Shown here: piece by piece, positions 7,426-9,099 of the stretch
How the letters are laid out: every line of letters begins with the position of its first letter
How positions within the stretch are numbered: the stretch's first letter is position 1
NCBI GenBank assembly: GCA_937138955.1
Contig: CAKZPJ010000872.1
Coordinates: forward strand, 1-9,099
Length of the DNA: 9,099 nucleotides
Direction of reading: 5' to 3'
Source of the DNA: an uncultured Flammeovirgaceae bacterium
GTDB lineage: Bacteria; Bacteroidota; Bacteroidia; Cytophagales; Cyclobacteriaceae
Program-made: the position numbers and the translations under genes
Notes under the pieces: generated by a model
Databases searched by the model: none
What the model saw: the letters and a program-made list of their open reading frames with translations, nothing else
Told to the model about the DNA's origin: nothing

Positions 7426-7503
7426 ATGTAAAAAGTGCAACTATTATTATAGACTTCAAAGATTAGCCACGAATTCCCAGGAATATTAGAACAGCCCGAT
7501 AAA

Positions 7504-9099
7504 ATGAATAAAGTAATACTAATTTTTGCTGGCTTACTGCTGTTTTCGTGTGGAAAAACAATTGATTCTATTCCTGCTGAAAAGCTCTTTTCGGTAATCC
7601 CTACCGAAGCTTCGGGCTTAACTTTTCAAAACGAAATATTGGAATCGGAGCAGCTTCATTACTATAAATATCAGTATATCTATATTGGGGGTGGAGTGGC
7701 GGCGGCTGACTTCAACAATGATGGGTTAGAAGACCTCTTTTTTACTTCCAATATTTACCATAACAAACTATTCCTCAACCAGGGAAACCTAAAATTTAAG
7801 GACATTACCCCGGATTCGGGCATCGAGAAGCGGGTGGGCTTTGATACTGGGGTTTCTATCGCCGATGTAAACCACGATGGATTTTTGGATATATACCTAT
7901 GCCGGGCGGGTTGGTTTGATGACTCGGAAAAACTCGCCAATATGCTGTATATCAACAACGGCGATCTTACTTTTACCGAAAGCGCTGAAGAGTACGGGCT
8001 AGACAACACCGACCGATCCATATCGTCCACCTTCTTTGATTACGATAGAGACGGTGATCTTGATGTTTATATTGCCAATGCCCCGGCTAACTTTGAACTC
8101 ACTTCAAAAGTCTTGAATTTAGAAAATGTGCAGGCTGATAATAACGCACTGGCGCTGAAAGGAGGCGATAAGCTTTTTCAGAACCAGGGTGATGGTACAT
8201 TTACCGATGTGTCGCAAAAGGCGGGTATTTTGCCTGACCTGGGCTTTGGGCTTCATCCACAGGTGGGTGATCTAAACGGTGATGGTTGGCTCGATGTTTT
8301 TGTCTCCAATGATTTTATCGGCCCTGATTTTGCCTATATCAATCAGCAGGATGGCACGTTTAAAGAAGGTCGGAACGAGCTATTCAAACACATTTCTTAC
8401 TACAGCATGGGGGCTGATTTTGCCGATGTCAATAACGACGGGCTTGCGGAACTGTTCGTGCTGGATATGAGCCCCGAAGATTACGTGCGTTCTAAAACCA
8501 CGATGGCAATGATGCCTATTGATCGGTTCTGGAACATGGTGGAGAATGACCACCACTATCAGTATATGCATAACGTACTACAGAAAAATAACGGTAATGG
8601 TACCTACAGCGAGCTGGGCTACCTGTCGGGTATTGCTAAAACTGATTGGAGCTGGTCGGCTTTATTAGCTGATTTTGACTTGGATGGCTTAAATGACCTG
8701 TACGTTACCAATGGAATTTACCGGGATGTAGTTGACCGGGATGCCAACAACGCGATTAACGAAAAAATCGATGCCAGGAAAGCTTCTCTCCGGGAAAATG
8801 ACTTCTTTGAATTTACCCAGAGCTTACCGCAACAGAAGCTAACAAACTACTTCTTTCACAACCAGGGCTCATTTACTTTTGCCGATGCAACTGAGGAGTG
8901 GGCGAATCAATCGCCAACGTTTGCCAACGGAGCCGTATACGCTGATTTAGATAATGATGGTGATTTAGATGTAGTAGTAAACAATATTGATGAACCAGCA
9001 ACGCTGCTTAGAAACAATGCTCAGCAAACATCGGATAACCAATTCGTCCAGGTAAAATTATTAGGGGCGGAGAAGAATCCCTTTGCGGTAGGTGCCAAA
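7504..9099 (+). CDS. CRTAC1-like VCBS/FG-GAP repeat lipoprotein with start of ASPIC/UnbV domain (runs off right edge)
   Basis: The frame is open from ATG at 7504 to the window end: 532 residues without a stop. A short signal peptide ends in a good lipobox, LFSC (Cys16). Seven calcium-loop motifs of the DxDxDGxxDxxx type start near residues 69, 121, 179, 256, 308, 390 and 481 (for example DYDRDGDLDVYI, DLNGDGWLDVFV, DLDNDGDLDVVV), as in FG-GAP/VCBS beta-propellers. The fifth has Glu in place of the last Asp (DVNNDGLAELFV). Between loops 5 and 6 lies a block typical of Bacteroidota members (YQYMHNVLQKNNGNGTYSE, then KTDWSWSALLADFD). The last 20 residues (FVQVKLLGAEKNPFAVGAK) match the beginning of the ASPIC/UnbV domain. 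Such proteins are commonly about 1100 residues, so roughly half is probably missing. It should be a lipid-anchored, calcium-stabilised protein at the outer membrane. Its role is not established; placement after susCD suggests accessory glycan binding. The start has no Shine-Dalgarno but is fixed by the signal peptide. Confidence 0.92.
   Translation, partial: MNKVILIFAGLLLFSCGKTIDSIPAEKLFSVIPTEASGLTFQNEILESEQLHYYKYQYIYIGGGVAAADFNNDGLEDLFFTSNIYHNKLFLNQGNLKFKDITPDSGIEKRVGFDTGVSIADVNHDGFLDIYLCRAGWFDDSEKLANMLYINNGDLTFTESAEEYGLDNTDRSISSTFFDYDRDGDLDVYIANAPANFELTSKVLNLENVQADNNALALKGGDKLFQNQGDGTFTDVSQKAGILPDLGFGLHPQVGDLNGDGWLDVFVSNDFIGPDFAYINQQDGTFKEGRNELFKHISYYSMGADFADVNNDGLAELFVLDMSPEDYVRSKTTMAMMPIDRFWNMVENDHHYQYMHNVLQKNNGNGTYSELGYLSGIAKTDWSWSALLADFDLDGLNDLYVTNGIYRDVVDRDANNAINEKIDARKASLRENDFFEFTQSLPQQKLTNYFFHNQGSFTFADATEEWANQSPTFANGAVYADLDNDGDLDVVVNNIDEPATLLRNNAQQTSDNQFVQVKLLGAEKNPFAVGAK

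Noticed and set aside
7755..8030. Antisense open frame inside the CRTAC1-like gene
   Set aside because: It is opposite conserved calcium-loop repeats, whose reverse complement stays open because of codon bias.

Overview
The window is a slice of a Bacteroidota chromosome, most likely a marine or other environmental member of the Cytophagales. This rests on a tandem SusC/SusD pair, a regulator with repeated 'two-component propeller' motifs, a Tat-exported GH109-type oxidoreductase-fold protein and a large Ca-loop lipoprotein of the CRTAC1/ASPIC type. Moderate-to-low GC and starts without Shine-Dalgarno sequences also fit. The genus assignment is inference only.

Layout: positions 1-1116 (minus strand) hold the N-terminal 372 residues of a propeller-type sensor whose C-terminal part lies outside the window. 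Positions 1117-1345 are a 229-base divergent control region. Four genes then run rightward: a GH109-like enzyme (1346-2704), a SusC-like TonB-dependent transporter (2760-5681), a SusD-like surface lipoprotein (5704-7362), and, after a 141-base gap containing a 22-bp RNA hairpin, a VCBS/FG-GAP lipoprotein (7504-9099) that runs off the right edge just as its ASPIC/UnbV domain begins.

Read together this is a glycan-capture locus. SusD and SusC bind and import an oligomer through the outer membrane. The GH109-like protein would work on the imported sugar in the periplasm. The divergent sensor probably detects a periplasmic breakdown product and switches the locus on. The CRTAC1-like lipoprotein is the least understood member and may be an accessory surface binding protein. 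No transposase, tRNA, rRNA or CRISPR array is seen.

The most unusual non-coding element is the hairpin after susD. All four of its imperfect pairs are G-U wobbles when read as plus-strand RNA, which points to a function in the transcript rather than in the DNA.
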